NCBI RefSeq assembly: GCF_002007105.1
Contig: NZ_MVBC01000004.1
Coordinates: forward strand, 1 to 64,000
Length of the DNA: 64,000 bases
Source of the DNA: Hymenobacter sp. CRA2
GTDB taxonomy: Bacteria > Bacteroidota > Bacteroidia > Cytophagales > Hymenobacteraceae
Reading direction: 5' to 3'
The position numbers were made by a program, and so were the translations under genes. The notes under the pieces are model-generated. The model was not told the DNA's origin, searched no databases, and was given only the letters and a program-made list of their open reading frames with translations. Below are positions 6,222 through 14,833 of the stretch, in pieces; within the stretch, counting starts at the first letter, position 1; each line of letters begins with the position of its first letter.

Positions 6222-8525
6222 TTAGCGCGCCGCTATTTTGCGGATGCGCACGGCGGCGTACTTGAAGTGCGGCTGCTTGCTTATCGGGTCCCACTCCGTA
6301 AGGGTCAGTTCGTTGGCGGCGCGCTTGTCGGCCTCGGCGTGGTCCCAGTAGCCGTAGTGAAAGGGCATAAACACCAGGCCCGGCTCGATGCCGCCGATGC
6401 GGGCCGGCTCGGTGGCGTGGCCCCGCCGCGAGCGTACTTCCACCAGGTCGCCTTCCTCGATGCCATAGCGGGCCGCGTCTTCGGCCGAAAGCTGCACGAA
6501 GCCCTCGGGCGCGGCGTCCTGCAGGGCCCGGGCCCGGCCGGTTTTGGTGCGTGTGTGGAAGTGGTACACCACCCGGCCGGTCGTAAACCACAGCGGGTAG
6601 TCGGCATCGGGCTCCTCGTGAGGCGGCTCGTAGTCCGCCGCCTTGATGATGGCCTTGCCCTGCGGGTCGTGGGCCTTGTATTCCTCGGCCTGCCGCTCGG
6701 TACCGGTCACTAGGTCGTAGCCGTAGGTTTCGCAGTAGTCGGCGTGGGTGTTGAACTGGTGGTCGGTGTACAGGTGCGCGGCGCCGTCGGGGTACTGCTC
6801 GTTGCAGGGCCACTGAATGCCCGAGCCGCCGGTGAGCTTGGCGTAACTCATGCCCGAATAGTCGCAGGGGCGGCCCTTGCTGCACAGCTTCCAGGCTTCG
6901 AAGGCCTCCTCGGGCGTGGTCCAGGGGATAAGCGGCCGGCCATCCTGGTCCCGGAAATCCATGCGCCGGGCGTAGTCGAGGAAGATATCAAAGTCGGCGC
7001 GCGCCTCGCCCGGCGGCTCCACGGCCTTGTAGGAAATATGAACGGTGCGGTCGGTGTTGGTAAAGGTGCCCGTCTTCTCGCCCCAGATAGCCGAGGGTAG
7101 CACGATGTCGGCCAGCTGTGCGGTTTCGGTCAGAAACGCGTCCTGCACCACCACCAGCAGGTCTTCTTTCTGCAAAATCCGGCGGATGCGCGCCAGCTCC
7201 GGCATCGACACGGCCGGGTTGGTGGCCTGAATCCAGAGCAGCTTGATGGCGCCCGTTTCGCAGTAGCGCCACAGCTGCATGGCGTGGGTTGGCGGCGCCC
7301 AGTGCGGAATCTTGTCGGGGTGCACGTTCCAGAGGCGGGCCAGCTCCTCGATGTGGGCGGGGTTATTCCAGTTGCGGAAGCCGGGCAGGTCGCCGTCGGC
7401 GCCGCACTCGCGGGTGTTTTGCGAGGTCGGCTGCCCGTTCATCTGCAGAATGGCGTTGCCTTCGGTGCCAATCAGCCCCCGAATCAGGTGGATGTTGTTG
7501 ATCTGCACCGCGGCGGCAGTAGCCTGCATCGACTGGTATACGCCCTGCAGCGCCGTCGACACCAGGGTTTTGCAGGTGCCGATGATGCGCGCGGCCGCCA
7601 GCAGCTGCTCGGCCGGCACGCCGCTGAGACGCTCCACGCGCTCGGGCGTCCACTTCTCCACCGTTTTGCGCAGCTCCGCGAAGCCTTCCGTGTGCTGCTT
7701 GATGAACTCGTGGTCAAGGTGGTCGGCTTCGATGAGCAGGTTGAGCAGCCCGTTGAGCACGGCCAGGTTGGTGCCCGCCCGCGGGGCCAGGTGCACGGTG
7801 GCTTTTTCGGCCGTGTAGGTGCGGCGCGGGTCGATGACGACCAGCTGCGGCGGATTAGGCCCGGCCAGCCGGTCCAGGATGCGCGCCCAGAGCACCGTTT
7901 GCTGCGAGGCCATGTTGTGGCCCACCAGCAGCACGGCTTCGGTGGTGTCCAGGTCGGTGTAGGAGCCGGGCTGCCCATCGGAGCCAAAGGAAATCTTGAG
8001 CGCGGCGGCCGCCGTGGCGGTGCACAGGCGGGTGTTGCCGTCCATGTGCGGGGTGCCCAGGCCGGCTTTGCCCAGCACGCCCAGCGTGTAGTAGTCCTCG
8101 ATGAAAAGCTGGCCCGACGTGTAAAAACCGATGCTGCTGGCCGTATGCTGGCTGATTAGCTCCTTGGAGCGCTGCACCAGCAGGCCCATGGCCTCGTCCC
8201 AGCTGGCTTCTTCCAGCCGGCCGTTGCGCCGGATCAGCGGTTTGGTAAGCCGGGCGGGGCTGTGGTTGGCTTGCCAGCCGTGCAGGCCCTTGGGCCCCAG
8301 TCGCCCATGGTTTACGCGGTCCTCGGCGCGCCCTCGCACCCCCACGATACGGCCGTCCTTCACCCCAATATCCAGCCCGCAGCCGTTGCTGCACAGCACG
8401 CAGGCCGATTGCACCCAGTGGTCGGGCTCGGCTTCGAGGTGCTGGTCGATGCGTACGGGCCAGGGGCCGGTGTGGCCGGTACGGGGCCCCCAGATGTCGG
8501 CGATAGAGTCGCGCGTTTCCTGCAT
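6222..8525 (-). CDS. Molybdopterin oxidoreductase, NasA/NarB-like
   Basis: 767 residues. The order is an Fe4S4-type N-terminus (C42, C45, C49 in CVLCSNGCGLDIG), a large molybdopterin domain with a likely Mo-ligand cysteine near residue 166 (NTRLCTATA), and a dinucleotide-binding C-terminal domain ending LTLTEWDPISKQPHFKYAAV. This layout is closest to assimilatory nitrate reductases and related cytoplasmic molybdoenzymes, and no Tat signal is seen. The fourth cluster ligand, normally Cys in a GRLCxKG motif, is Gly77 here (HGRLGPKG). The ATG at 8523-8525 (MQETRDS) is preferred over an upstream start whose extra 27 residues are basic and unconserved-looking. No nitrite reductase or nitrate transporter is nearby, so the substrate is open. 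Confidence 0.85.
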   Translation of the reverse strand: MQETRDSIADIWGPRTGHTGPWPVRIDQHLEAEPDHWVQSACVLCSNGCGLDIGVKDGRIVGVRGRAEDRVNHGRLGPKGLHGWQANHSPARLTKPLIRRNGRLEEASWDEAMGLLVQRSKELISQHTASSIGFYTSGQLFIEDYYTLGVLGKAGLGTPHMDGNTRLCTATAAAALKISFGSDGQPGSYTDLDTTEAVLLVGHNMASQQTVLWARILDRLAGPNPPQLVVIDPRRTYTAEKATVHLAPRAGTNLAVLNGLLNLLIEADHLDHEFIKQHTEGFAELRKTVEKWTPERVERLSGVPAEQLLAAARIIGTCKTLVSTALQGVYQSMQATAAAVQINNIHLIRGLIGTEGNAILQMNGQPTSQNTRECGADGDLPGFRNWNNPAHIEELARLWNVHPDKIPHWAPPTHAMQLWRYCETGAIKLLWIQATNPAVSMPELARIRRILQKEDLLVVVQDAFLTETAQLADIVLPSAIWGEKTGTFTNTDRTVHISYKAVEPPGEARADFDIFLDYARRMDFRDQDGRPLIPWTTPEEAFEAWKLCSKGRPCDYSGMSYAKLTGGSGIQWPCNEQYPDGAAHLYTDHQFNTHADYCETYGYDLVTGTERQAEEYKAHDPQGKAIIKAADYEPPHEEPDADYPLWFTTGRVVYHFHTRTKTGRARALQDAAPEGFVQLSAEDAARYGIEEGDLVEVRSRRGHATEPARIGGIEPGLVFMPFHYGYWDHAEADKRAANELTLTEWDPISKQPHFKYAAVRIRKIAAR

Positions 8526-8684
8526 AGTGGCTGCTCGTTGGGCGGCGCTGCGGCGGCGGTTCCGGGGGCGGCAGACCAGAACGCGCACCATTGCGGGCCG
8601 CTTCAAGTGGGAAATCAGTGAACGAGGCTACTTACGCAAGCGGGTGGCTTTGGATTAAAAAGCGGTTAAAATCGGGGTGAAGCC

Positions 8685-8719
8685 AATAAAAAACGGCCGG
8701 GCTGCAGGCCCGGCCGTTT
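8685..8719 (-). terminator. Intrinsic terminator of the ankyrin gene
   Basis: A perfect 12-bp stem (AAACGGCCGGGC with GCCCGGCCGTTT) and a 5-base loop, followed on the minus strand by TTTTATT. It lies 26 bases after the ankyrin gene stop. Confidence 0.85.
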
Positions 8720-8744
8720 CGGTATGCTTTCGAATCCGAAGCAG

Positions 8745-9200
8745 TTAGCCTTTCAGCTTCTGCTCGATCAGGGCAATGATTTCTTTGTTGCCGCTGGCTT
8801 TGGCCGCGGCCAGCAGCGTGGCGCCCTGGCCATCGGCAGCCTTCACATCGGCGCCATTCTGCAGCAAAAACTCCACAATGGCTTTATGGCCTTGGCTGGC
8901 GGCAGCTAGCAGCGCCGTTTCCTGGCCCGCATCCTTGGCGTTGATCTGGGCCTTGTGCTGAAGCAGCGACTTGACAATGTTCAAATTGCCGTTGGTGGCA
9001 GCCGTAATCAGGTACGTCGTGCGGAAGCCCGGCATTACCTCAATGGGGGCGTTGGCATCGGCCCCGCCCGCGAGGAGCATCTCGGCGGCCGCGGCGTCGT
9101 TTTTCATCACGGCCTTAAACAAATCCTTGTTCGAGGTCTGGGCGGCGGCCGAGCCGAGCAGGCCCAGCGTCAGCGCAAACAGGAGTAGGTATTTTTTCAT
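8745..9200 (-). CDS. Secreted ankyrin-repeat protein
   Basis: 151 residues. The ATG at 9198-9200 begins a signal peptide (MKKYLLLFALTLGLLGSAAA, cleavage after AQ likely). About four ankyrin repeats follow, with the hallmark ETALLAAASQGHKAIVEFLL and NGADVKAADGQGATLLAAA. Ankyrin repeats bind proteins, so an exported adaptor or inhibitor role is possible, but no partner is evident. A start 15 codons upstream would place hydrophilic residues before the signal peptide and is rejected. A strong terminator follows the gene. Confidence 0.85.
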   Translation of the reverse strand: MKKYLLLFALTLGLLGSAAAQTSNKDLFKAVMKNDAAAAEMLLAGGADANAPIEVMPGFRTTYLITAATNGNLNIVKSLLQHKAQINAKDAGQETALLAAASQGHKAIVEFLLQNGADVKAADGQGATLLAAAKASGNKEIIALIEQKLKG

Positions 9201-9499
9201 CTGCAACCAGAAAATGGCGAACGGGGAAGACCGTAAAAATACCAAACGCCTTGAAGGTGTACAAGCCTTTTGGCTGCCGGTGCAGATAAGTGCCGATAGG
9301 TCAGTTACAACGGTTTGAATGGTCCCAGCCCATTACTGGCGGGTCTGCCGCCAAGCAGGAGCAGTACCACTGGTACACGCGGCCACCTGGGCTTTTTGCC
9401 GCGCCGTTTGTTTCGCGCAGCGGTACCTGATTTCAGGCGGCAGGTTGCGACCAATACGTACGGCCTCTGGCAGCGGCAGCGGGCAACGAACGGTGCCGT
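9201..9499. other. Intergenic region, no gene seen
   Basis: It lies between the ankyrin and SBF-like genes, both on the minus strand. Short frames have no protein-like features. No hairpin with a T-run is evident downstream of the SBF-like gene. Confidence 0.45.
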
Positions 9500-10546
9500 T
9501 CAGGCCGGTTTCAGGCGGGCGGCCATGCGCTGGCCCACCCGTTGCGCAATGATGCTGGCCAGGATGATTTGCAGGGCGTGGTAGAGCATCAGCGGCAGCA
9601 GCAGCGCCCCCGAGGCGACGGTGCCGGCGAAAAGGATTTTGGCCAGTACCGAGCCGTGCACCAACGACTTTTTGGAGCCGCAGAACACGGCCGTAATCTG
9701 GTCTTCGGGCGCAAAGCCCAGCAGGCGGCTCAGCAGTGTTATCAGCCCCAGTACCGACAAAAACAGGGCGACCATGCCGGCGGCCAGGCCCAGCAAATCG
9801 GCCCAGCTGTAGTCGCGGAACACGTTGCGGGCAAAGGAGTCGCAGAACGAAGTGTACACCAGCAGCAGGATGATGCTTTGGTCGAGCTTGCGCAGCTGCC
9901 CCTTGTGGGCTTCGGCCCAGGCCCCGAAACGCTTGTGCAGCAGCAGGCCCAGGCCCACGGGTACCACCACCTGCAGCACCAAGTCCAGCACCATCGGGCC
10001 CAGGTTGCCACCGCCGGAGCCTGTATGCAGAAACAGGCTCACCCACAGCGGCGTCACAATCAGGCCGATGAGGCTGGAAATGCTGGCGTTGAAGATGGCT
10101 GCCGGCAGATTACCGCCCGCCACCGATACCATCACCACCGACGTAGACACCGTGCTGGGCACCGTGCACAGGTAAAAAATGCTGCTCCAGAGCGTCAGGT
10201 TTTGTGCTTCGGAGCCGGATAGTGGTCGGAGGGCCAGGCCGATCAGCGGGAAAAGCAGGAAGGTGGAGGCCTGCACCACGAGGTGCAGCCGCCAGTTGCG
10301 CATGCCTGTGCGCAGGCTTTCGGGGCTGAGGCGCAGGCCGTAGAAAAAGAACACCAACGCCACCCCGAAGGTCAGCAGCGAGTCCCACGGCACGGGGCTG
10401 GCGTCGCTGCCGATGCCGGGGCGCAGGTAGGCGAGGGTCACGGCCAGAATCAGGCCGAGCAGAAACCAGTCGATGCCGACGCGGGCCAGCGTGGCCACGA
10501 GGCGGTGGGAAGGGGCCGCGGGGGCCGCAGGGGTAGGCATGGGCAA
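9500..10546 (-). CDS. SBF-like bile acid:sodium symporter family (YfeH-like)
   Basis: 348 residues and about ten hydrophobic segments. It matches the SBF-like family (PF13593 type, as in E. coli YfeH): FGVALVFFFYGLRLSPESL in segment 2-3, the broken-helix STVSTSVVMVSVAGGN, and FCGSKKSLVHG near the end. Family members are inner-membrane secondary transporters with the bile-acid symporter fold; physiological substrates are mostly unknown. The ATG at 10544-10546 is followed by a Pro/Ala-rich stretch before segment 1. The gene stands alone on the minus strand. Confidence 0.85.
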   Translation of the reverse strand: MPMPTPAAPAAPSHRLVATLARVGIDWFLLGLILAVTLAYLRPGIGSDASPVPWDSLLTFGVALVFFFYGLRLSPESLRTGMRNWRLHLVVQASTFLLFPLIGLALRPLSGSEAQNLTLWSSIFYLCTVPSTVSTSVVMVSVAGGNLPAAIFNASISSLIGLIVTPLWVSLFLHTGSGGGNLGPMVLDLVLQVVVPVGLGLLLHKRFGAWAEAHKGQLRKLDQSIILLLVYTSFCDSFARNVFRDYSWADLLGLAAGMVALFLSVLGLITLLSRLLGFAPEDQITAVFCGSKKSLVHGSVLAKILFAGTVASGALLLPLMLYHALQIILASIIAQRVGQRMAARLKPA

Positions 10547-10658
10547 AAAACGGCTTTTCCGGGCGCCGGTGGAGCGAACATACGCAGCTACTGGTCAAGC
10601 AACCGGGCAAGTCCGGGCAAAGTTTGTCCGCCGGGTAGGCGCGCGGCCCAGCCCAGCG

Positions 10659-10925
10659 TCAGACCAAACGGCCCGTCAGGCGCAGTACCAGCAGCCCGAA
10701 GGCCAGCAGCAACAGCAGCGAGATAAGCCAACTGGCCCAGGTGGGGCGCTCCGTCAGGGGCGGGTACAGGCCCAGCAGGCTGAAGGCCCCCAGCAGCGCC
10801 ACCAGGCTCAGCAGCCGCGGCCAGGTGCTGTTGCCGTTGATCAGGTTCAGCACCACCACTACTGCCAGCGCGGCCGAAGCCAGCCAGTACATGGGACGGG
10901 TGGTAGGCGGGGCAGGATTGGGCAT
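10659..10925 (-). CDS. Small membrane protein
   Basis: 88 residues with three hydrophobic segments (YWLASAALAVVVVLNLI, LLSLVALLGAFSLLGLY and WLISLLLLLAFGLLVL). I chose the ATG at 10923-10925 (MPNPAPPTTRPMYW) because the residues encoded further upstream are not membrane-like and look non-coding. The family is not recognised. It is followed by the SBF-like gene 112 bases downstream on the same strand, but linkage is not certain. Confidence 0.6.
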   Translation of the reverse strand: MPNPAPPTTRPMYWLASAALAVVVVLNLINGNSTWPRLLSLVALLGAFSLLGLYPPLTERPTWASWLISLLLLLAFGLLVLRLTGRLV

Positions 10926-11105
10926 ACGAAACGGACAATTAGCGGCCTGGAATGAAGAACTACGGGCGTACCCACTGGCAGTATACGCAGGCCGCGGCTG
11001 CCCCGTCGGGCCCAAGCGGCAGTGAACAGCCTTACGCCCTACCCAAGGCGCTTGAAAATTGGTGCCTGCCGGCGTCAGATACCGTGCCCGGCGCGGTGCG
11101 CCCGG

Positions 11106-11113
11106 TATCTTTG
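11106..11113 (+). promoter_or_regulatory. minus-7 box TATCTTTG before the TauE-like gene
   Basis: A perfect TAnnTTTG element ending 8 bases before the ATG at 11122, so the mRNA would have almost no leader. The matching minus-33 element is weak. Confidence 0.7.
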
Positions 11114-11121
11114 CCAGGCTT

Positions 11122-11901
11122 ATGGAGTACCTCGACGCGACGTTGGCGCTGATCTGCGCTTTTGCCTTCCTGGCCGGTTTTGTGGATTCGATTGTGGGCG
11201 GCGGCGGGCTGATTCAGCTGCCGGCCATGCTGCTGCTGCTACCCGGCGTGCCGGTGCCCACCGTGCTCGGCACGGGCAAGGTATCGTCGGCGGCGGGCAC
11301 GGCGGTAGCGCTGCGGCGCTACGCCGGGCGGGTGCCCATGCGCTGGCGGGCGGTGGGCGCGGCGGCCGTCACAGCGGGTATCTTTTCGTTTCTGGGCGCC
11401 CGGGCCGTGAGCCTGTTGCCCTCCGAGCTGCTGCGGCCGCTGGTGCTGGGCCTGCTGGTAGTTATTGCCATTTACACCTTCTGGCGCAAGGATTTTGGCG
11501 CCATCCACGCCCCACGCCTGCCCGAGCACAAAGAGCCGCTTTACGGCATTGCCATCGGCCTGGTCATCGGCTTCTACGACGGCTTTTTCGGCCCCGGCAC
11601 CGGCAGCTTTCTGCTCTTCGCCTTCGTGGGCCTGTTCGGCTACGACTTCCTGAGCGCCTCGGCTTCCTCCAAGCTCGTGAACCTGGCCACCAACCTCACC
11701 AGCCTGGCCTACTTTGCCTACACCCGCCAAATTCTCTGGCAAGTGGCCCTGCCCATGGCCGCCTGCAACATGCTCGGCTCCGCGCTCGGGGCCCGGCTGG
11801 CGCTGAAGCAGGGCGTGGGCTTCGTGCGGGTGCTGTTCCTGGTGGTGGTCTGCGCGATTATTCTAAAGCTGGGCTGGGAGACGTTTAAGCCAATGCTGTA
11901 G
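11122..11901 (+). CDS. TauE/SafE family sulfite/anion exporter-like membrane protein
   Basis: 259 residues with about eight hydrophobic segments. The first, CAFAFLAGFVDSIVGGGGLI, and the second-half IGFYDGFFGPGTGSFLLFAF are the duplicated signature of TauE/SafE (YfcA-like) permeases. It acts in the inner membrane, probably exporting a small organic or sulfur anion; the substrate is unknown. The start at 11122 (MEYLDATLAL) is fixed by the TATCTTTG box just upstream; an earlier in-frame ATG would precede that box. Single gene. Confidence 0.9.
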   Translation: MEYLDATLALICAFAFLAGFVDSIVGGGGLIQLPAMLLLLPGVPVPTVLGTGKVSSAAGTAVALRRYAGRVPMRWRAVGAAAVTAGIFSFLGARAVSLLPSELLRPLVLGLLVVIAIYTFWRKDFGAIHAPRLPEHKEPLYGIAIGLVIGFYDGFFGPGTGSFLLFAFVGLFGYDFLSASASSKLVNLATNLTSLAYFAYTRQILWQVALPMAACNMLGSALGARLALKQGVGFVRVLFLVVVCAIILKLGWETFKPML

Positions 11902-12056
11902 TCCTGGAGAGGACAGCGCAAAGCTCCTACCTCGTTCTTCCGCCGCTGACTTCCCAGGCCCGGACGACACGCTGACCACTAGCACTGGTATTTAGTGAGG
12001 CCCCGGCACCTACGAAGCTCTGTCGGGATAACCACCGGAATAATTCCCAAACTACT

Positions 12057-12386
12057 TTACACGAGGCGGCCAGTCAGCGCGGCTTGATACAGGTCGCCAA
12101 GCTTCAGCGGCTTGATGCGGTACCGGGAATAATCCAAAAACAGGTGGGGCTCGGGGTAGAAATAGTCTTCGTAGACGAAGCCGGATACATCGATACCAAA
12201 GCGAACAGCCAAGTCCTTAACCAAGTCTTCCGCTTCCATTCCGGTCACGCCCATGTCCTCTTCAACGGAAGCCTCGGTTGTAAGCACCGTCGTTTCGCAG
12301 CTGGTTTGGGCAGCAACAAACAACTGGAACGAGGACCAGCTGATTCTGGGGGCAGAGGGGAAATGCGTTTCCACGGCAAGAAGCAA
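12057..12386 (-). CDS. DUF1493 family protein
   Basis: About 109 residues. The middle, SVEEDMGVTGMEAEDLVKDL followed by AVRFGIDVSGFVYEDYFYPE, is the core of DUF1493, a small family with acyl-carrier-like helices. The end KPLKLGDLYQAALTGRLV also fits. The start is uncertain: TTG at 12386 or GTG at 12374 (VETHFPSAPR). There is no signal peptide and no neighbour of related function. The biochemical role of the family is unknown. Confidence 0.65.
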   Translation of the reverse strand: MLLAVETHFPSAPRISWSSFQLFVAAQTSCETTVLTTEASVEEDMGVTGMEAEDLVKDLAVRFGIDVSGFVYEDYFYPEPHLFLDYSRYRIKPLKLGDLYQAALTGRLV

Positions 12387-12485
12387 GGGCGCAATGCGAT
12401 ATATCGAGGCAATAGAAGTATAGAGGTAGCGCCAAGCTAAAGTTAAGCCCGCGCTTAATTTTCTCGCATGCTGCTTACTCGCAGG

Positions 12486-12977
12486 CTATTCGTCGCCGCG
12501 GCCGGGGGGCAGGCCGGGCACGGCGTTGCCTTGGCTGGCGGCTTGGCTCGGCACGCCCATTTTCTTCTCGCGGGCCTGCTGGTACTTGTTGAATTGCGCC
12601 GGCGACAACACGTCTTTCAGGAAGGTCAGGCGCGAGCTGCCGATGTCGTCGATAACGGAGTTGAGCTTGCGCAAATCGGTCTTGTACTGCACACGGGCCA
12701 CTTCCACCTGCCGGATGCTGCGCTGGTTGATTTCCAGCACTTTCACTTCCTGCTGCGGGGTGAGGCCGAGGGCCTGCTTCAGGTTTTGCGTCAGGCTCAC
12801 GGCCTGGGCCTGGATTTTGGCCTCATCGACTTTGGGCTCCGGCGCGCTGGTCGCGGCTTTCGAGCCTGCGGGGGCAGGTTTCGGCTTGGGTTTGGCGGCG
12901 GTGGTCTGAGCCAGGGCCGCCGGGGCGGTGGCCAGCAGCAGGCCGGCCAGCAACAACGTTTTGGGGAAGTTATTCAT
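12486..12977 (-). CDS. Periplasmic LTxxQ/Spy-like protein
   Basis: 163 residues. The ATG at 12975-12977 opens a signal peptide (MNNFPKTLLLAGLLLATAPA, then ALAQ). A Pro/Ala/Lys-rich linker is followed by a helical region with GLTPQQEVKVLEINQRS and FLKDVLSPAQFNKYQQAREK. These repeat the LTxxQ pattern of Spy/CpxP-type periplasmic proteins. Such proteins buffer envelope protein folding stress. The match is by pattern only, and it may simply be one of the abundant helical secreted proteins of this phylum. Confidence 0.65.
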   Translation of the reverse strand: MNNFPKTLLLAGLLLATAPAALAQTTAAKPKPKPAPAGSKAATSAPEPKVDEAKIQAQAVSLTQNLKQALGLTPQQEVKVLEINQRSIRQVEVARVQYKTDLRKLNSVIDDIGSSRLTFLKDVLSPAQFNKYQQAREKKMGVPSQAASQGNAVPGLPPGRGDE

Positions 12978-13156
12978 GGAAATCAGCATCGGCGAAGGCC
13001 CCGCCGGGTAGCGGGTACTTTGAGGCGGGGCACGAAAATAGCGTGCCAGTTTGCTCGGTGGTGCCTTAACGCAGGCGGCCGCCGGAATATTCCCCGACGG
13101 CCGGGCTTTTCCGAGGCGGCGTGTAACCTTTCGCGGTGGCTTGCATAGAAAGCAGC

Positions 13157-14215
13157 ATGAAGCAGCAATCCTCCCGCAACTCCACCTGGCTGAAGGCCGC
13201 CGGCATCGGCGCCGCCGTGGCCGCAGCCGCGCTCTGGGCCAACCGCCGTGGCTCCTATGACCTGCGCGGCCGCGTCGTGCTCATTACTGGCGGCTCGCGC
13301 GGCCTTGGCCTGGTACTGGCCCGGCAAGCCGCTGCTGAAGGGGCCAAAGTCGCCATCTGCGCCCGCGACGCCGACGAGCTGGCACGTGCCCGGCAGGAGC
13401 TGGAAGCCGACGGCGCCCGCACGGTACTCACGCTGGTGCGCGACCTGTCCGACGAAGCCGCCGTGCGCACCATGGTGACGGAAGTGCGGGAGCAGCTCGG
13501 CCCCATCGACGTGCTCATCAACAACGCTGGCATCATCACCGGGGGGCCGCTGGAGCACATGGAGCTGCGCGACTACCAGGAAACCATGGACATTCACTTC
13601 TGGGCCGCGCTGCACGCCATGTACGCCGTGCTCCCCGAAATGAAAAAGCGTCGCCAGGGCCGCATCATCAACATCGCCTCGGTAGGAGGGAAGGTGTCGG
13701 TGCCGCACTTGGCTCCGTACTGCGCCAGCAAGTTTGCGCTGGTGGGCCTGTCCGAAGGCTTCCGCGCCGAGCTGCTGCGCTACGGCGTGTACGTAACCAC
13801 CGTATGCCCGGGCCTGATGCGCACCGGCTCGGCCCGCCACGCCGTGGTGAAGGGCCAGCACGTGCTGGAGTTTGCCTGGTTTATGATTTCGGACTCCTTA
13901 CCGGCCCTCACGGTAGGCGCCGACTACGCCGCCCGGCAGATCTGGAACGCCGCCCGCCGCGGCGACGCCGAGCTGATTCTGGGCCTGCCCGCCAAAATTA
14001 TTTCGCTGCTGCACGGCGTGGCCCCCGGCACCGTGGCCAACCTGATGAGCTGGGTGAACCGCACCCTGCCCGACGCCACCGGCCCCGCCGGCGACGCGCG
14101 CCGCCGCGGGTTCGAGAGCGAGTCGCCGGTAACCAAATCGTGGGTTACGGGCCTCACGCGCAAAGCCGAGCGCGAAAACAACCAGCTTAACGACCATCCG
14201 CCGTACCCGGCTTAG
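13157..14215 (+). CDS. SDR family oxidoreductase with N-terminal membrane segment
   Basis: 352 residues. A short hydrophobic N-terminal segment (WLKAAGIGAAVAAAALWANR) precedes a classical short-chain dehydrogenase domain. The cofactor motif is TGGSRGLG (about residue 50), with NNAG in the middle and a catalytic YxxxK in PYCASKFALVGLSEG. NAD(P)-dependent oxidation or reduction of an unknown alcohol or ketone is expected, with the enzyme anchored to the membrane. I chose the ATG at 13157; GTG at 13136 is the alternative. A strong terminator follows. Confidence 0.9.
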   Translation: MKQQSSRNSTWLKAAGIGAAVAAAALWANRRGSYDLRGRVVLITGGSRGLGLVLARQAAAEGAKVAICARDADELARARQELEADGARTVLTLVRDLSDEAAVRTMVTEVREQLGPIDVLINNAGIITGGPLEHMELRDYQETMDIHFWAALHAMYAVLPEMKKRRQGRIINIASVGGKVSVPHLAPYCASKFALVGLSEGFRAELLRYGVYVTTVCPGLMRTGSARHAVVKGQHVLEFAWFMISDSLPALTVGADYAARQIWNAARRGDAELILGLPAKIISLLHGVAPGTVANLMSWVNRTLPDATGPAGDARRRGFESESPVTKSWVTGLTRKAERENNQLNDHPPYPA

Positions 14216-14260
14216 GCGTCAGGAGCCGCTTAAGTCTGCCTATCGGGCAGAAGACTTCAA

Positions 14261-14305
14261 CCTACCGCCCACCCGGCCGCGCCCGGGTGGGCGGTAGGTG
14301 TTTTT
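14261..14305 (+). terminator. Intrinsic terminator, convergent genes
   Basis: A perfect 16-bp stem (CCTACCGCCCACCCGG with its complement) and a 6-base loop, then GTGTTTTT on the plus strand. It lies between the SDR gene and the minus-strand NTF2-like gene and may serve both. Confidence 0.85.
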
Positions 14306-14763
14306 CAGAGCTTGACGGGAAACAGCTGCTCATCTACCTGCGTGCCCTGGCCGGCCACCCGGCACCAGTTGTTGCCCTGCTTGATAAACACTTCCAGACG
14401 CCGCACTTTGATGGCGACATCCTTACCAGCTACCTGCAGGCGCACATCCGCCAGCCAGTTGACTACCGCCGAGGTAGCGTTGTAGATGCGGATAATCTCG
14501 CTGCCTGGCACGACGCTCACGGACTTGAAAACCAGTTTTTCTTTCGCCTGCGCGGCCCGCCACTCCGCTTCCGAAAAGGAAATGTCGCCCTTAGGGCCCA
14601 CGGCCACCATATCACGGCAAGCTGCGGCGGGGCGGTAGCCCCCGGGCTGATGCAACAGCGTGCGGATTTGCTGCCGCTCGGCGGCGTAGCTAAGCGTGTC
14701 CATTTGGGCGTAAGCGGCGGTGGTTACCGGCAGCAGGAGGCAGCTTATCATCAGGGCTTTCAT
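14305..14763 (-). CDS. Secreted NTF2-like (DUF4440-type) protein
   Basis: 152 residues. The ATG at 14761-14763 begins a signal peptide (MKALMISCLLLPVTTAAYAQ). The rest has the alpha-then-curved-sheet pattern of SnoaL/DUF4440 domains: ERQQIRTLLHQPGG, SEIIRIYNATSAVVNWLADV, VRRLEVFIKQGNNWCRVAGQ. It would be a periplasmic protein that binds a small molecule or acts as an enzyme of unknown kind. The gene at 17936 is a more distant protein of similar type. Confidence 0.65.
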   Translation of the reverse strand: MKALMISCLLLPVTTAAYAQMDTLSYAAERQQIRTLLHQPGGYRPAAACRDMVAVGPKGDISFSEAEWRAAQAKEKLVFKSVSVVPGSEIIRIYNATSAVVNWLADVRLQVAGKDVAIKVRRLEVFIKQGNNWCRVAGQGTQVDEQLFPVKL

Positions 14764-14833
14764 ACGTATCGGGTTGGGTTGGCCCGAAGCTACTGGCCCC
14801 GTAAGCAGAGAAATAGTATAAAAACGACGACTT

